DNA from: Paracandidimonas soli
GTDB taxonomy: Bacteria; Pseudomonadota; Gammaproteobacteria; Burkholderiales; Burkholderiaceae_B
Direction of reading: 5' to 3'
Assembly: GCF_004342005.1 (NCBI RefSeq)
Contig: NZ_SMBX01000004.1
Location: 248,001 to 312,000, forward strand
Length of the DNA stretch: 64,000 nucleotides
Shown here: positions 18,470 through 28,399 of the stretch, piece by piece
How the letters are laid out: the number at the start of each line of letters is the position of its first letter
Numbering within the stretch: position 1 is the first letter of the stretch
The notes under the pieces: model-generated
What the model was told of the DNA's origin: nothing
Seen by the model: the letters and a program-made list of their open reading frames with translations, nothing else
Databases searched by the model: none
Program-made: the position numbers and the translations under genes

Positions 18470-19579
18470 ATGGAATTCGTCCTGTCGGAGCTGGCGGAGC
18501 ATGTCATGGCGGCGCGCGCTGCGCACAAGCCCATGCGCATACGCGGCGGCGGCACCAAGGATTTCTACGGGGAAATCGGTACCGGGGTCGGCCCCAATGG
18601 CAGCGCGGTGCTGGATGTGACCGCCTATCGCGGCATCATCAGTTATGAGCCGTCGGAGCTGGTCATCACCGCCAGGGCGGGCACGCCGCTGCACGAGATC
18701 GAGGATGCCTTGAGGCAGCAGGGCCAGATGCTGGCCTTCGAGCCGCCGAGGTTCGGGCAGGAGTCGACGATAGGCGGGTGCGTGGCCAGTGGATTGTCGG
18801 GCCCCAGGCGCATGGCGGCGGGCAGTCTGGGGGATTTCGTGTTGGGCGTGCGCCTGCTCGATTCCGCGGGCAATCTTCTGCGCTTCGGCGGAGAGGTGAT
18901 GAAGAACGTGGCGGGCTACGATGTCTCGCGCCTGCTGGCCGGATCCATGGGCATCCTGGGCGTGCTGGCGGAGGTGTCCATCAAGGTGGCGCCTTTGCCG
19001 TTCTGCGAGCGCACGCTGCGGCTCTCCTGCCGCCAGGAAGAAGCGCTGGCCTGGATGAGCCAATGGCGCAGCCAGCCTTTGCCGATCTCGGCCAGCGCCT
19101 GGTCCGGAGATGACGGCGGGCAACTGCACATCCGGCTTTCCGGCAGCGATGCCGCCGTGCGCAGCGCCCAGGGAAAAACAGGAGGCGAGCCGCTGGACCA
19201 GGAGCAGGCCGCGCAATGGTGGGACGATCTGCGCGACCAGCGCCATGCTTTCTTCCGGCAACGCCCGTTGTGGCGGCTGGCCGTGCCGCCGAAGTCGCCC
19301 GCGCTGGGTCTCGGGCCGACGCTGGTGGAATGGAATGGCGGACTGCGCTGGATCGCCGGCGAAACCGAAGAGGTGAGCGAAGAGGGCGCGCGCCGCATAC
19401 GCGATGTGGTCGCGTCGGCCGGCGGGTATGCCACTTTGTACCGCTACGACAGGAAGCCGGCCGGCGTGCCGGTGTTCCAGACGCCGGATGCCGGCATCAT
19501 GGCGATCAATCGTCGCCTGAAAAACGAATTCGATCCGATGGGCATCTTCAATTCCCATCGTCTTTACGCGGAGTTCTGA
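18470..19579 (+). CDS. glcE: Glycolate oxidase subunit GlcE
   Basis: Second FAD-binding subunit of glycolate oxidase, 369 residues. The N-terminal PCMH domain carries RIRGGGTKDFYGE and the STIGGCVASGLSGPRRMAAGSLGDFVLG segment; the body is shorter than GlcD and lacks its full cap domain, as expected of GlcE. It ends with a GlcD-like tail (NRRLKNEFDPMGIFNSHRLYAEF). Placed 12 bp after glcD and 9 bp before glcF; the three subunits act as one complex. Confidence 0.93.
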   Translation: MEFVLSELAEHVMAARAAHKPMRIRGGGTKDFYGEIGTGVGPNGSAVLDVTAYRGIISYEPSELVITARAGTPLHEIEDALRQQGQMLAFEPPRFGQESTIGGCVASGLSGPRRMAAGSLGDFVLGVRLLDSAGNLLRFGGEVMKNVAGYDVSRLLAGSMGILGVLAEVSIKVAPLPFCERTLRLSCRQEEALAWMSQWRSQPLPISASAWSGDDGGQLHIRLSGSDAAVRSAQGKTGGEPLDQEQAAQWWDDLRDQRHAFFRQRPLWRLAVPPKSPALGLGPTLVEWNGGLRWIAGETEEVSEEGARRIRDVVASAGGYATLYRYDRKPAGVPVFQTPDAGIMAINRRLKNEFDPMGIFNSHRLYAEF

Positions 19580-19588
19580 GCAAGCGCC

Positions 19589-20833
19589 ATGCAAACCAAT
19601 CTCGCACCATGGGCACGGGAGTCGCGTGAAGGCCAGGAAGCCGATGCCATTCTCCGTCGTTGCGTTCATTGCGGCTTCTGCCTTGCCACCTGTCCCACCT
19701 ATCAGGTGCTGGGCGACGAGCGGGACAGTCCCCGGGGCCGCATCTACCTGATCAAGCAGGTGCTCGAAGGACAGCAGCCCACGCAGGCGACGCAGCTTCA
19801 TCTCGACCGGTGCCTGACTTGCCGCAATTGCGAAACGACCTGTCCCTCGGGCGTGCAGTACGGCGATCTGGTGGATATCGGCCGCGGATTGCTGGAAAAG
19901 CAGGTGCGCCGTCCCTTGAAACAGCGCTTCGTGCGCGGACTGCTGCGGCGCGCGTTGATATCCCCGCTGTTCGGTTCCGCGTTGCGCATGGGGCGCATGG
20001 TGCGCCCGCTGCTGCCGGCGGTGCTGCGCGGCAAGATTCCAGATGCCAGGCCGGCGGGCGCCTTGCCCTCGGGTACGGAGCGGCATGCGCGCCAGGTCCT
20101 GCTGCTGGCCGGCTGCGTGCAGCCGGCCATGATGCCTTCCATCGATGCGGCAACCATCCGTGTGCTGGACGCGCTGGGCATATGCACGCGCTTCGCTGCC
20201 GGGGCCACATGCTGCGGCGCCATCAATTTCCACCTGGATGCGCAGGAAGAGGCGCTGGCGCAGATGCGGGCCAATATCGATGCATGGCTGCCGCTGCTGG
20301 AGAATGGCGAGGTCGAGGCCATCGTCATGAACGCCTCGGGCTGCGGGGCGATGGTCAGGGAATATGCACATCACCTCAGGGCGGATGCGGAGTACGCGGA
20401 CAAGGCGGCGAGGCTGGTGGGTTACGTCAAGGATGTCGCGGAACTTGTCTCTCCGCTGGCTGCGCAGCTCAGGCCCCTGATCGAGGCCGGCCTGCCGGAA
20501 AAGACGGCGTTTCATCCTCCTTGCACGCTGCAGCACTGGCAGGGCCTGCGGGGCGTCAGCGAGCGGATGCTGGCTGATCTCGGGTTCCGCCTGGCGCCAT
20601 TCACGGAGTCGCACCTGTGCTGTGGATCGGCGGGCACGTATTCGGTCCTGCAGCCGGAGATTTCCCGCAACCTGCGGGACCGCAAGCTGGGCAATATCGG
20701 AGCGGCGCAACCTGACTGCATCGTTTCGTCCAATATCGGCTGCATCGGGCATTTGCAGGGCGGGACGCAAACGCCGGTGCGGCATTGGGTCGAGGTGGTC
20801 GACGACGCCATACAGGCAGGCAAGCACAGCTGA
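19589..20833 (+). CDS. glcF: Glycolate oxidase iron-sulfur subunit GlcF
   Basis: Electron-transfer subunit of 414 residues. Two [4Fe-4S] motifs lie near the N-terminus (CVHCGFCLATCP and CLTCRNCETTCPSG) and two cysteine-rich CCG domains follow (GCVQPAMMPS ... TCCGAINFH, and HPPCTLQHWQG ... LCCGSAGTYS). It carries electrons from GlcDE to quinone. It is the last gene of the glc operon; no glcG, glcC or malate synthase gene follows, unlike the enteric glc operon. Confidence 0.93.
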   Translation: MQTNLAPWARESREGQEADAILRRCVHCGFCLATCPTYQVLGDERDSPRGRIYLIKQVLEGQQPTQATQLHLDRCLTCRNCETTCPSGVQYGDLVDIGRGLLEKQVRRPLKQRFVRGLLRRALISPLFGSALRMGRMVRPLLPAVLRGKIPDARPAGALPSGTERHARQVLLLAGCVQPAMMPSIDAATIRVLDALGICTRFAAGATCCGAINFHLDAQEEALAQMRANIDAWLPLLENGEVEAIVMNASGCGAMVREYAHHLRADAEYADKAARLVGYVKDVAELVSPLAAQLRPLIEAGLPEKTAFHPPCTLQHWQGLRGVSERMLADLGFRLAPFTESHLCCGSAGTYSVLQPEISRNLRDRKLGNIGAAQPDCIVSSNIGCIGHLQGGTQTPVRHWVEVVDDAIQAGKHS

Positions 20834-20862
20834 AACGTTTACTGTCGGTACTGTAGAACGGC

Positions 20863-20868
20863 TAAAAT
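20863..20868 (+). promoter_or_regulatory. -10 box very close to the mnmA start
   Basis: TAAAAT at 20863-20868 stands six bases before the mnmA ATG (20875), and no Shine-Dalgarno sequence is present. Transcription would begin at about the start codon, suggesting a leaderless mRNA. A possible -35 (TTTACT, 20838-20843) has a long 19-bp spacer. Confidence 0.4.
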
Positions 20869-20874
20869 GCCGCC

Positions 20875-21987
20875 ATGAGTACTGCAAGCAAATCCAAGGG
20901 ACGTGTCGTCGTCGGCATGTCGGGCGGGGTGGATTCCTCGGTCACGGCATGGCTGTTGAAACAGCAGGGCTATGACGTCGTCGGCCTGTTCATGAAGAAC
21001 TGGGAGGATGACGACGATTCCGAATACTGCTCGTCGCGCCAGGACTGGCTGGATGCCGCCAGCGTGGCGGATCTGGTCGGAGTCGACATCGAGGCCGTCA
21101 ATTTCGCGGCGGAGTACAAGGACCGCGTGTTTTCGGAATTCCTGCGGGAATACGAGGCCGGGCGCACGCCCAATCCCGACGTGCTTTGCAATGCGGAGAT
21201 CAAGTTCAAGGCCTTCCTGGACCATGCGATGGCGCTTGGCGCGGAGCGCATCGCTACCGGGCATTACGCCCGCGTCCGCCAGGATCCGGCGACGGCCCGC
21301 TACCAGCTGCTCAAGGCGCTGGATCACACCAAGGACCAGAGCTACTTCCTGCACAGACTGAACCAGGACCAGCTGTCGCGCACCTTGTTTCCGCTGGGAG
21401 AGCTGCCCAAGACCAAGGTGCGCGAGCTGGCGCGGGAACTGCAGCTGCCCAATGCCGCCAAGAAGGATTCCACCGGCATCTGTTTCATCGGCGAACGGCC
21501 GTTCCGCGAGTTCCTCAACCGCTATCTGCCGACGCGCCCGGGCCCGATCAAGACGGACGACGGCAGGGTGGTGGGGCGGCACCAGGGGCTGGCGTTCTAT
21601 ACGCTGGGCCAGCGCAAGGGGCTGGGCATAGGCGGAATCAAGGGCAGGCAGCAGGAGGACGGCACGGCGGATGCCTGGTACGTGGCGCGCAAGGATCTCG
21701 AAACCAATACGCTGCTGATCGTGCAGGGGCATGACCATCCATGGCTGCAGCAATCGCGCCTGTCGGCGCAGGACGTCAGCTGGGTCGCCGGCGAAGCGCC
21801 TTTGCCTGGGCGCTATGCGGCCAAGACACGCTACAGGCAGGCGGATGCGCCGTGCCTGCTGGGCGCGGAGGGCGCTGGCGGGTTTTTCCTGGATTTCGAT
21901 ACGCCGCAGTGGGCGGTGACACCAGGCCAGTCCGCCGTCGTGTACGACGGCGATATCTGCCTGGGCGGCGGGATTATTGTGTCTTAG
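20875..21987 (+). CDS. mnmA: tRNA-specific 2-thiouridylase MnmA
   Basis: Installs the 2-thio group at U34 of tRNA-Lys, -Glu and -Gln. The 370-residue protein has the PP-loop [10 protein letters not shown] near residue 12, the first catalytic cysteine in [13 protein letters not shown] and the second in [17 protein letters not shown], then the C-terminal beta-barrel domain ([17 protein letters not shown]). The last 14 bp overlap the end of the convergent GST gene. Full length, with no anomalies. Confidence 0.95.
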   Translation: MSTASKSKGRVVVGMSGGVDSSVTAWLLKQQGYDVVGLFMKNWEDDDDSEYCSSRQDWLDAASVADLVGVDIEAVNFAAEYKDRVFSEFLREYEAGRTPNPDVLCNAEIKFKAFLDHAMALGAERIATGHYARVRQDPATARYQLLKALDHTKDQSYFLHRLNQDQLSRTLFPLGELPKTKVRELARELQLPNAAKKDSTGICFIGERPFREFLNRYLPTRPGPIKTDDGRVVGRHQGLAFYTLGQRKGLGIGGIKGRQQEDGTADAWYVARKDLETNTLLIVQGHDHPWLQQSRLSAQDVSWVAGEAPLPGRYAAKTRYRQADAPCLLGAEGAGGFFLDFDTPQWAVTPGQSAVVYDGDICLGGGIIVS

Positions 21988-22582
21988 TCTGTTGGAACGA
22001 CGGGCGGGAGGCCAGTTTTTCTTCCAGGCGCTTGAGGTTGGGATGCGCCGCGCGCCAGTCCAGGTCGGAGAAGCGCAGGTCGAGGTAGCCCAGGGCGCAG
22101 CCGACGGCGATGTCGGCCAGGCTGAAGTTGACGCCCATGCAGAAGGCGTTGTCGCCCAGGCCCCGGTTCATGAAATCCAGGGCGGCATGGATCTTGCCGT
22201 ATTGGCGGTCCACCATGGCCTGGCTGCGCAGTTCGGGCGCCCGGCGGTTGTTTTCCAGGTGGATGATGAGAGCCGCATCGAGCAGGCCGTCGGCGATGGC
22301 TTCCCAGCACTTGACCGCCGCCCGGTCGCGGCCGGGCTGGGGCAGCAGGCGCCCGACGGGCGACAGCGTATCAAGGTATTCGACGATGACGCGCGAATCG
22401 AACAGGCTGCCGCTGTCGTCCATGATCAGACAGGGCACTTTGCCCAGCGGGTTGAATTCCTGGATCTTCGTATCACTTGCCCACACGTCTTCCAATTGGA
22501 AGTCGTATTCCAGCTTTTTTTCGGCCATGACAATACGTACTTTGCGCACGTAAGGACTGGTGCTCGAGCCAAGGAGTTTCAT
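21974..22582 (-). CDS. Glutathione S-transferase family protein
   Basis: Predicted cytoplasmic glutathione S-transferase, about 202 residues. The N-terminal thioredoxin-like domain ([28 protein letters not shown]) with [28 protein letters not shown] is typical, the last part giving the cis-Pro and Glu/Asp-Ser glutathione contacts; an all-helical C-terminal domain follows. The start at 22582 is chosen because the fold begins there; a longer frame from 22627 adds only an unlikely prefix. Its C-terminal codons overlap the end of mnmA in the opposite strand by 14 bp. Substrate unknown. Confidence 0.88.
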   Translation of the reverse strand: MKLLGSSTSPYVRKVRIVMAEKKLEYDFQLEDVWASDTKIQEFNPLGKVPCLIMDDSGSLFDSRVIVEYLDTLSPVGRLLPQPGRDRAAVKCWEAIADGLLDAALIIHLENNRRAPELRSQAMVDRQYGKIHAALDFMNRGLGDNAFCMGVNFSLADIAVGCALGYLDLRFSDLDWRAAHPNLKRLEEKLASRPSFQQTKTQ

Positions 22583-22773
22583 GTCAGCAAAAGTGAGTTG
22601 AGTCCAATGCATTATAGGTAAATGCATGCGGGTGCCAGTCGTGTTGTTGCTGTAATCCTACGCTCATGCATTTGTCTTGACTAAACTTGATGCTTGCTGG
22701 GCGTTATGTGTAACGGGTGTAACGGAGGCTTGCTTCCCTGGCCGCCAGGGCAGGGTCGGAGCGGGGGCTGCAA

Positions 22774-22782
22774 TGGTAGAAT
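22774..22782 (+). promoter_or_regulatory. Extended -10 element for purB
   Basis: TG at 22774-22775 followed by TAGAAT at 22777-22782 gives an extended -10 like that upstream of the aroG leader. Transcription would begin near 22789, leaving a 38-nt leader to purB. No clear -35 is present. Confidence 0.4.
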
Positions 22783-22820
22783 CCGGGCAATCCTTTTCAA
22801 TCGTTTTGCCAGTACTGTGA

Positions 22821-24203
<1,383 letters not shown>

Positions 24204-24232
24204 ACGGCTTTTCCCGCGCGGATATATGCATC

Positions 24233-24259
24233 CTGATCCCGCCTGCAAGGCGGGATCAG
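24233..24259. repeat. REP-like hairpin downstream of purB
   Basis: Arms CTGATCCCGCC (24233-24243) and GGCGGGATCAG (24249-24259) are perfectly complementary around TGCAA. There is no T run, so it is not a classical terminator; it resembles repetitive extragenic palindromes that protect 3' ends. No second copy was noticed in this window. Confidence 0.5.
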
Positions 24260-24318
24260 TGCTATGGGGAATGACAATGTGCGCCAGGCGGCCTCGGTGC
24301 GGGAGCGCCGCCATGGCG

Positions 24319-24355
24319 CAAAAAAGAAAAGAGCAACCGGCAAGGGTTGCTCTTT
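24319..24355. terminator. Terminator between purB and tRNA-Lys
   Basis: AAAGAGCAACC (24328-24338) and GGTTGCTCTTT (24345-24355) pair around a 6-nt loop. Read on the minus strand the stem is followed by TTTCTTTTTT, making it a strong terminator for tRNA-Lys; on the plus strand it can also stop purB read-through. Confidence 0.8.
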
Positions 24356-24376
24356 GCATTGGTTTTTCGGGAAAGC

Positions 24377-24452
24377 TGGTGGGTCGTGAGTGGCTCGAAC
24401 ACTCGACCTACGGATTAAGAGTCCGCTGCTCTACCAACTGAGCTAACGACCC
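24377..24452 (-). tRNA. tRNA-Lys (anticodon CTT)
   Basis: On the minus strand the sequence begins GGGTCGTTAGCTCAG and folds into a cloverleaf: 7-bp acceptor GGGTCGT/ACGACCC, D arm with GTTGGTAGAGC, anticodon stem around the loop CTCTTAA (anticodon CTT), T arm with TTCGAGC, and an encoded CCA end at 24377-24379. The anticodon decodes AAG as lysine. Confidence 0.95.
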
Positions 24453-24471
24453 GTTTCACCGAAAGAACGAA

Positions 24472-24501
24472 ATTATAGATGCAAATTTATTGTTTTGTCC
24501 A
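24472..24501 (-). promoter_or_regulatory. tRNA-Lys promoter
   Basis: On the minus strand TGGACA (24501-24496) and TATAAT (24477-24472) are separated by 18 bp. The -10 box continues into TTTCGTTCTTTC, a sequence also found after the -10 of the tRNA-Arg gene at 27.5 kb. Confidence 0.65.
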
Positions 24502-24632
24502 GTCTCCGCATGCGGAAAAATGATCCCGGAAGAAAATGGCAGCCGGAAGCCGGGGAATCGTGCGGGTTTTGTACGCTGCGGAGATAAAAAAATCGTTATA
24601 GTGCTGGGCTGACATACCGATTTAGAGTCGCC

Positions 24633-25688
24633 ATGCGTTGGATCTTTCCTACCATTCTGTTGCTGGCCCTGGCCTACCTGCTGAACACCTTCCTGATCTC
24701 GCTTGCCTGGGGCGCGGTGCTTGCCGTGGTCACATGGCCGCTCATCGTCAAATTGCAGAAAAAGGGCCTGTCGCGCGGCCTGTCCATCACGACCGTGCTG
24801 TTCGGGCTGATCATAGGCTTCGGCGTGCCGGCCTTGGTCATCGTCACTTCGCTGACCAAGGAGCTGCGGGTCATTTCCATCTACCTCCAGCACATCAACC
24901 GCACGGGGCTGGCTGCTCCGGAAATCCTTTATTCGCTGCCGTACATGCAGGGGCATATCCTGGACTGGTGGAACGAGCACCTGGCCGCGCCGGGCTCCAT
25001 CCTCAGGCTGATCGGGCAGATGCCGGGCGCCACGTTCGGCCTGATTTCGGGACGCCTGAGCAGCATTGGGGCCATGGTGCTGGCCAATGCCTTCTATGTG
25101 TTCCTGGCGCTGCTGACCATGGTGATCCTGCAGTTGAACGCCAATGTCGTCGTGCGCCACCTGGACAGCGCGGGCCAGCACCTGGCCCCCAAGACCTACG
25201 ATGTCGTGCGCCGGCTGCTGCCGCTGTCGGTGAGGGGGACCGCGCTCGGCCTGTGCAGCGTGGCGGCGCTGGAGGGCGTCGTCCTGGGCGTGGCCTATGC
25301 CATCGCGGGGGCTCCGATGCCTATCCTGCTGGGCGTGCTGACAGGCTATCTGGCGCTGATTCCCGGAGGAGCGCCGTTCTCCTTCATCGCTGTCAGCGTG
25401 CTGCTGCTGACCATGGGCAAGACGACGGCGGCTATCGGCCTGCTGATATGGGGTTCCTTCGAGTTGTTCATGGTGGACAAGTTCGTCCGGCCCAAGATCA
25501 TCGGCAATTCCGTGCGCCTGCCGTTTCTGGCCGTGCTGTTCGGCCTGCTGGGCGGGGTGACTTCCATGGGGGTGATCGGCCTGTTCGTCGGCCCGTTCCT
25601 TGTGGCGATGCTGTTCGAGTACCTGAGGGAACTGGATTCCGCGCGCTCGGATGTGCTGGTACCCAATCCGGAAAGAATCCAGAGTTGA
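24633..25688 (+). CDS. AI-2E/PerM (YdiK-like) family membrane transporter
   Basis: Polytopic inner-membrane protein of 351 residues with about seven to eight hydrophobic segments, including an N-terminal pair (residues 5-23 and 50-70) and a C-terminal cluster (LAVLFGLLGGVTSMGVIGLFVGPFLVAMLFEYLREL). The GxxxxPxxGxxxG-like region (GYLALIPGGAPFSFIAVSVLLL) and VDKFVRPKIIGNSVRLPFLAVL are hallmarks of the AI-2E transporter superfamily. Members have varied or unknown substrates, so autoinducer export should not be assumed. It stands alone between tRNA-Lys and azurin. Confidence 0.82.
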   Translation: MRWIFPTILLLALAYLLNTFLISLAWGAVLAVVTWPLIVKLQKKGLSRGLSITTVLFGLIIGFGVPALVIVTSLTKELRVISIYLQHINRTGLAAPEILYSLPYMQGHILDWWNEHLAAPGSILRLIGQMPGATFGLISGRLSSIGAMVLANAFYVFLALLTMVILQLNANVVVRHLDSAGQHLAPKTYDVVRRLLPLSVRGTALGLCSVAALEGVVLGVAYAIAGAPMPILLGVLTGYLALIPGGAPFSFIAVSVLLLTMGKTTAAIGLLIWGSFELFMVDKFVRPKIIGNSVRLPFLAVLFGLLGGVTSMGVIGLFVGPFLVAMLFEYLRELDSARSDVLVPNPERIQS

Positions 25689-25797
25689 AGCCCGGTATCT
25701 GCAATATATATCCGGGCGTGTTACAGGTTTGCCAAGAGGGGCTTGCCCCTGTCCCCAGGCAGAATCGGAAGAAAAATGCCGATTTGTGTGTTTGAAG

Positions 25798-25840
25798 TTG
25801 ACTTACGTCAATTTCAATAAGGGGCATCCTGTGGTTCAAT
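25798..25840 (+). promoter_or_regulatory. FNR/DNR-type box and promoter of azurin
   Basis: TTGACTTACGTCAA (25798-25811) is a perfect TTGAC-N4-GTCAA palindrome of the CRP/FNR-family type. A TTCAAT -10 box (25835-25840) follows, giving a start near 25847 and placing the site at about -42, the class II activation position. This suggests control by oxygen limitation or nitric oxide through an FNR/ANR/DNR-type regulator. Confidence 0.65.
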
Positions 25841-25909
25841 CATCCTGTGGCTTGGTGGTGTCAGTGCAGTCTGGCTTCTGGGCCCCAATTGTTCATCACG
25901 GAGATCACT

Positions 25910-26359
25910 ATGTCTGGTAAATATATTGCTGCTGCTGTCCTTTCGTTCGCTTTCCTGCCCGCAGCCTACGCCGCGTGCGATGTCACCGTAGAAAGCAATG
26001 ACGCAATGCAGTTCAATACCAAGGAAATCGTCGTCGACAAAAGCTGCAAGGAATTCACCGTCAACCTGAAGCACGTCGGCAAGCTACCCAAGGCCTCCAT
26101 GGGCCATAACTGGGTCCTGACGAAAGATTCCGATTTCCAGGGCGCAGCCAACGAAGGCGTCGCAGCAGGCGCGGCCAACGATTACGTCAAGCCCAACGAC
26201 GCTCGCGTAATTGCCCACACGAAGCTGATCGGCGGCGGCGAAGCAGACTCCGTCACCTTCGATGTCTCCAAGCTCGAGGCTGGCCAAGGCTACACGTTCT
26301 TCTGCTCCTTCCCCGGCCACTGGGCCATCATGAAGGGCAGCCTGAAGCTGGGCAGCTAA
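25910..26359 (+). CDS. azu: Azurin (periplasmic blue copper protein)
   Basis: Type 1 copper protein that shuttles electrons in the periplasm, often to nitrite reductase or cytochrome c peroxidase. The precursor is 149 residues: a signal peptide ([21 protein letters not shown]) and a mature part beginning [10 protein letters not shown]. Copper ligands are visible as Gly-His in MGHNW, then Cys, His and Met in [14 protein letters not shown]. The disulfide cysteines near residues 3 and 26 of the mature protein are present. The ATG at 25910 follows GGAG; a longer frame from 25847 lacks a signal peptide at its start. It stands alone, preceded by an FNR-type box. Confidence 0.95.
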   Translation: MSGKYIAAAVLSFAFLPAAYAACDVTVESNDAMQFNTKEIVVDKSCKEFTVNLKHVGKLPKASMGHNWVLTKDSDFQGAANEGVAAGAANDYVKPNDARVIAHTKLIGGGEADSVTFDVSKLEAGQGYTFFCSFPGHWAIMKGSLKLGS

Positions 26360-27369
26360 TCTTCCAGGGTTGTGCTTTCGGCATGACGGGATCCTTTCCC
26401 GTCGGCCGTCGAGTCGGGCGCCGCGCATGCGGCGCTTTTGTTTTTGCGCTGGCAATCGAGCGGGGCAAGGCTGGCGTGCACGCGCATGGCTTGGGTGCCG
26501 TCCCACCAGAATACCGCGGCAATGCCCGAGGCGCGGGCAATGACCAGTGCCTGCGCGGCGTCGCTTTCCAGGAAGTGGGTATAGCGGTTCCGCAGCAGCA
26601 CGTCCGCCTTGTGCAAGGCGGTTTGGGCGGTCGTGTGCCGCGAGGGATCGCGCATGAACAGAGGCCCCTGAAAGCCGTGCCGTTCCAGCCACTCCACGGT
26701 TCGGCCCCTGTCGGACTCCGGGCGGCCGGTGATGATGGGCAGGCTGCGCAGCCCGGGCAGTGGAGGCAGCGCCCCGGCGGGCGCCAGTGTGTCGCGCAAT
26801 GCCAGTGTTGCCTCCAGGTCCTGCGCGTAGGCGTGCTCGGGGATGTCCGGCAGCAGGATGCCGTCGAGATCGATGGCCCATGCGGCATAGGCGCGCTGCG
26901 GCTGCGAGGGCAGGTTCCCGGTTGCGGCAAAGGTGTCTGTGATGGTTTCCCTTTCCCAGGGAAACCAGGCGCGCGCGCCATCGGGAATGTGTCGGCCATA
27001 GTCCGGCGCCACCCTGGATTCGCCGTCGAAGGCCAGGACGAATGTCTTCACGTCCATCTTCCGCTGTTGCAGGAAATCCAGGCAATCCGCCAGAGTGTGG
27101 CCCCTGCCTGCGATGTCCTCCACCAGAAGCAGTCGCTGGCCTGCGGAAGGCTGTTCATGCGTCAGCCATCGGACCTCGCGCGTGTCGCGGCGGTAGGACA
27201 GGGCCAGCAGAGGGAGACTGAGCTCGCTTGCGATGAGCGTCGCGGGAATCAGGCCTCCGCGGGCGATGGCGACTATGGCATCGAACGACAGGCTTTCCCA
27301 CTCGTGAAGGCGGCTGGCGATACTGGCCTCGATGGCTGTATAGTCGAAAGGAAAGGCAATGGGTGGCAT
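26356..27369 (-). CDS. Phosphoribosyltransferase-HAD fusion protein
   Basis: A 337-residue two-domain protein. Residues ~1-155 form a type I phosphoribosyltransferase domain: [21 protein letters not shown] and the PRPP loop [14 protein letters not shown]. Residues ~165-300 resemble a HAD hydrolase: DLDG (motif I), [11 protein letters not shown] (motif II), HKADVLLRN (motif III Lys) and an acidic ESD before a final strand. The Cys/Ser-rich tail is probably disordered. Such a fusion could transfer and dephosphorylate a nucleotide-like substrate, but the reaction is not known to me. It converges on azurin with a 4-bp overlap. The start ATG has a weak ribosome site. Confidence 0.75.
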   Translation of the reverse strand: MPPIAFPFDYTAIEASIASRLHEWESLSFDAIVAIARGGLIPATLIASELSLPLLALSYRRDTREVRWLTHEQPSAGQRLLLVEDIAGRGHTLADCLDFLQQRKMDVKTFVLAFDGESRVAPDYGRHIPDGARAWFPWERETITDTFAATGNLPSQPQRAYAAWAIDLDGILLPDIPEHAYAQDLEATLALRDTLAPAGALPPLPGLRSLPIITGRPESDRGRTVEWLERHGFQGPLFMRDPSRHTTAQTALHKADVLLRNRYTHFLESDAAQALVIARASGIAAVFWWDGTQAMRVHASLAPLDCQRKNKSAACAAPDSTADGKGSRHAESTTLED

Positions 27370-27468
27370 GTCTGGCGAGTGCGCGGAGCGAGGATTTGTT
27401 CGTTATTGTAGGGCGAGAGGCTTTTGCCGCTTTTTTCGCAACGCGCGAAAATATTTTTTTATTTTGGC

Positions 27469-27498
27469 TTGCTGTCCGAAGAAAAAGCATGCTATAGT
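27469..27498 (+). promoter_or_regulatory. tRNA-Arg promoter
   Basis: TTGCTG (27469-27474), an 18-bp spacer and an extended -10 TGC-TATAGT (27490-27498) precede the tRNA. The bases after the -10 (TTTCGTTCTTTC) match those of the tRNA-Lys promoter. Confidence 0.6.
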
Positions 27499-27510
27499 TT
27501 CGTTCTTTCA

Positions 27511-27587
27511 GCGCCCGTAGCTCAGCTGGATAGAGTACTTGGCTACGAACCAAGGGGTCAGGAGTTCGAATCTCTTCGGGCGCGCCA
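27511..27587 (+). tRNA. tRNA-Arg (anticodon ACG)
   Basis: Begins GCGCCCGTAGCTCAG and folds as a cloverleaf: acceptor GCGCCCG/CGGGCGC, anticodon stem CTTGG/CCAAG around loop CTACGAA (anticodon ACG), T loop with GTTCGAATC, discriminator G and an encoded CCA end. It reads CGN arginine codons after A34 is converted to inosine. Confidence 0.96.
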
Positions 27588-27594
27588 GTTTAAG

Positions 27595-27628
27595 TAAAAA
27601 GGGATCTTCTTCGGAAGGTCCCTTTTTA
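27595..27628 (+). terminator. Terminator of tRNA-Arg
   Basis: AAAAAGGGATCTTC pairs with GAAGGTCCCTTTTT around a TTCG tetraloop (one G-U pair), followed by T and A/T bases. It lies 8 bp past the tRNA 3' end. Confidence 0.85.
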
Positions 27629-27694
27629 TTTGTGCCGATCCGGCATGCTTTCAGGTCCGCCTTTTTCAGGCGCGGCTCTTGCCGCAGGCCAAAT

Positions 27695-28294
27695 TCAACT
27701 GAATTTCAGCAGCCCCGGATGGTCCGCGTTCTCGAATATCCGGCGGACGCGGTCCTGCCATGCGTTGGCGAAAGCGGCCTGCTGCTCCGGCGATGCGTTG
27801 GCCTCCATGGCTGCGAACAGTTGCGGCATGATGCCGGGCGGCGCCGGCACCACAGAGGCATCGAAGCTGACCGTGATCGCCGCCCCCGTATCCAGGCGCT
27901 CGAAGCGGATGTCGCCATCGATGGGCTGTTCGAAACTCAGCAGCCGGCGCCGGTCGAACCGGCCGCGCAAGCCCTTGAAGCCCGTATCGACGGTGGCGCC
28001 CGTGAGGAAGCCCACCACGCTGGCGATCACGCCCGTCACTCCTTCGAGGGCGCTGTTCCGGAAGGCGGCCGAAATGGCGCCGCGCGTAGGGATCTCATCG
28101 CCGTGAAGCCGCCTGAGCGCTTGCGTGGTCATGAGCCATGCCCCCGCCACCGTCGGACAGGAATGGCCGGTCACCTTGACCGTCTCAGCATAGGAATACT
28201 CTATCAAGCCGTCATCGGCCGCGCCTAGCAGTCGCGCAAGCGGATCGCGCAGCGTGATGGTGGGGATTTCGTCGAAAAAACGGGGGTGAGCCAT
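27695..28294 (-). CDS. FmdE-like protein next to formate dehydrogenase genes
   Basis: A 199-residue soluble protein. Its N-terminal half resembles the FmdE family linked to molybdenum enzymes: EYSYAETVKVTGHSCPTVAGAWLMTTQALRRLHGDEIPTRG, including a His-Ser-Cys-Pro motif that could bind metal. The rest (SAFRNSALEGVTGVIASVVGFLTGA ...) is unannotated by anything I recognise. The ATG at 28292-28294 is chosen over one at 28339. It shares direction with the ModE-like regulator gene upstream and is close to fdsGBA, so a role in molybdenum handling or formate metabolism is plausible by context. Function not established. Confidence 0.65.
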   Translation of the reverse strand: MAHPRFFDEIPTITLRDPLARLLGAADDGLIEYSYAETVKVTGHSCPTVAGAWLMTTQALRRLHGDEIPTRGAISAAFRNSALEGVTGVIASVVGFLTGATVDTGFKGLRGRFDRRRLLSFEQPIDGDIRFERLDTGAAITVSFDASVVPAPPGIMPQLFAAMEANASPEQQAAFANAWQDRVRRIFENADHPGLLKFS

Positions 28295-28399
28295 GATGTG
28301 TCCTTGTCGCGGGCGAACCGTGGAGTATCTTGCATCCACTCATCCACTGTATCGCGGCGGGCGCAGGACGTCCCGATAGGCCCGGCCTGCATCATGGTT

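Noticed and set aside
18464-20887. Minus-strand open frame of 807 codons over glcE-glcF
   Set aside because: Antisense shadow of conserved glcE and glcF with no domain; an effect of high GC content.
22677-22706. TTGACT as a -35 box for purB
   Set aside because: No acceptable -10 lies 16-18 bp downstream; the extended -10 at 22774-22782 is a better candidate.
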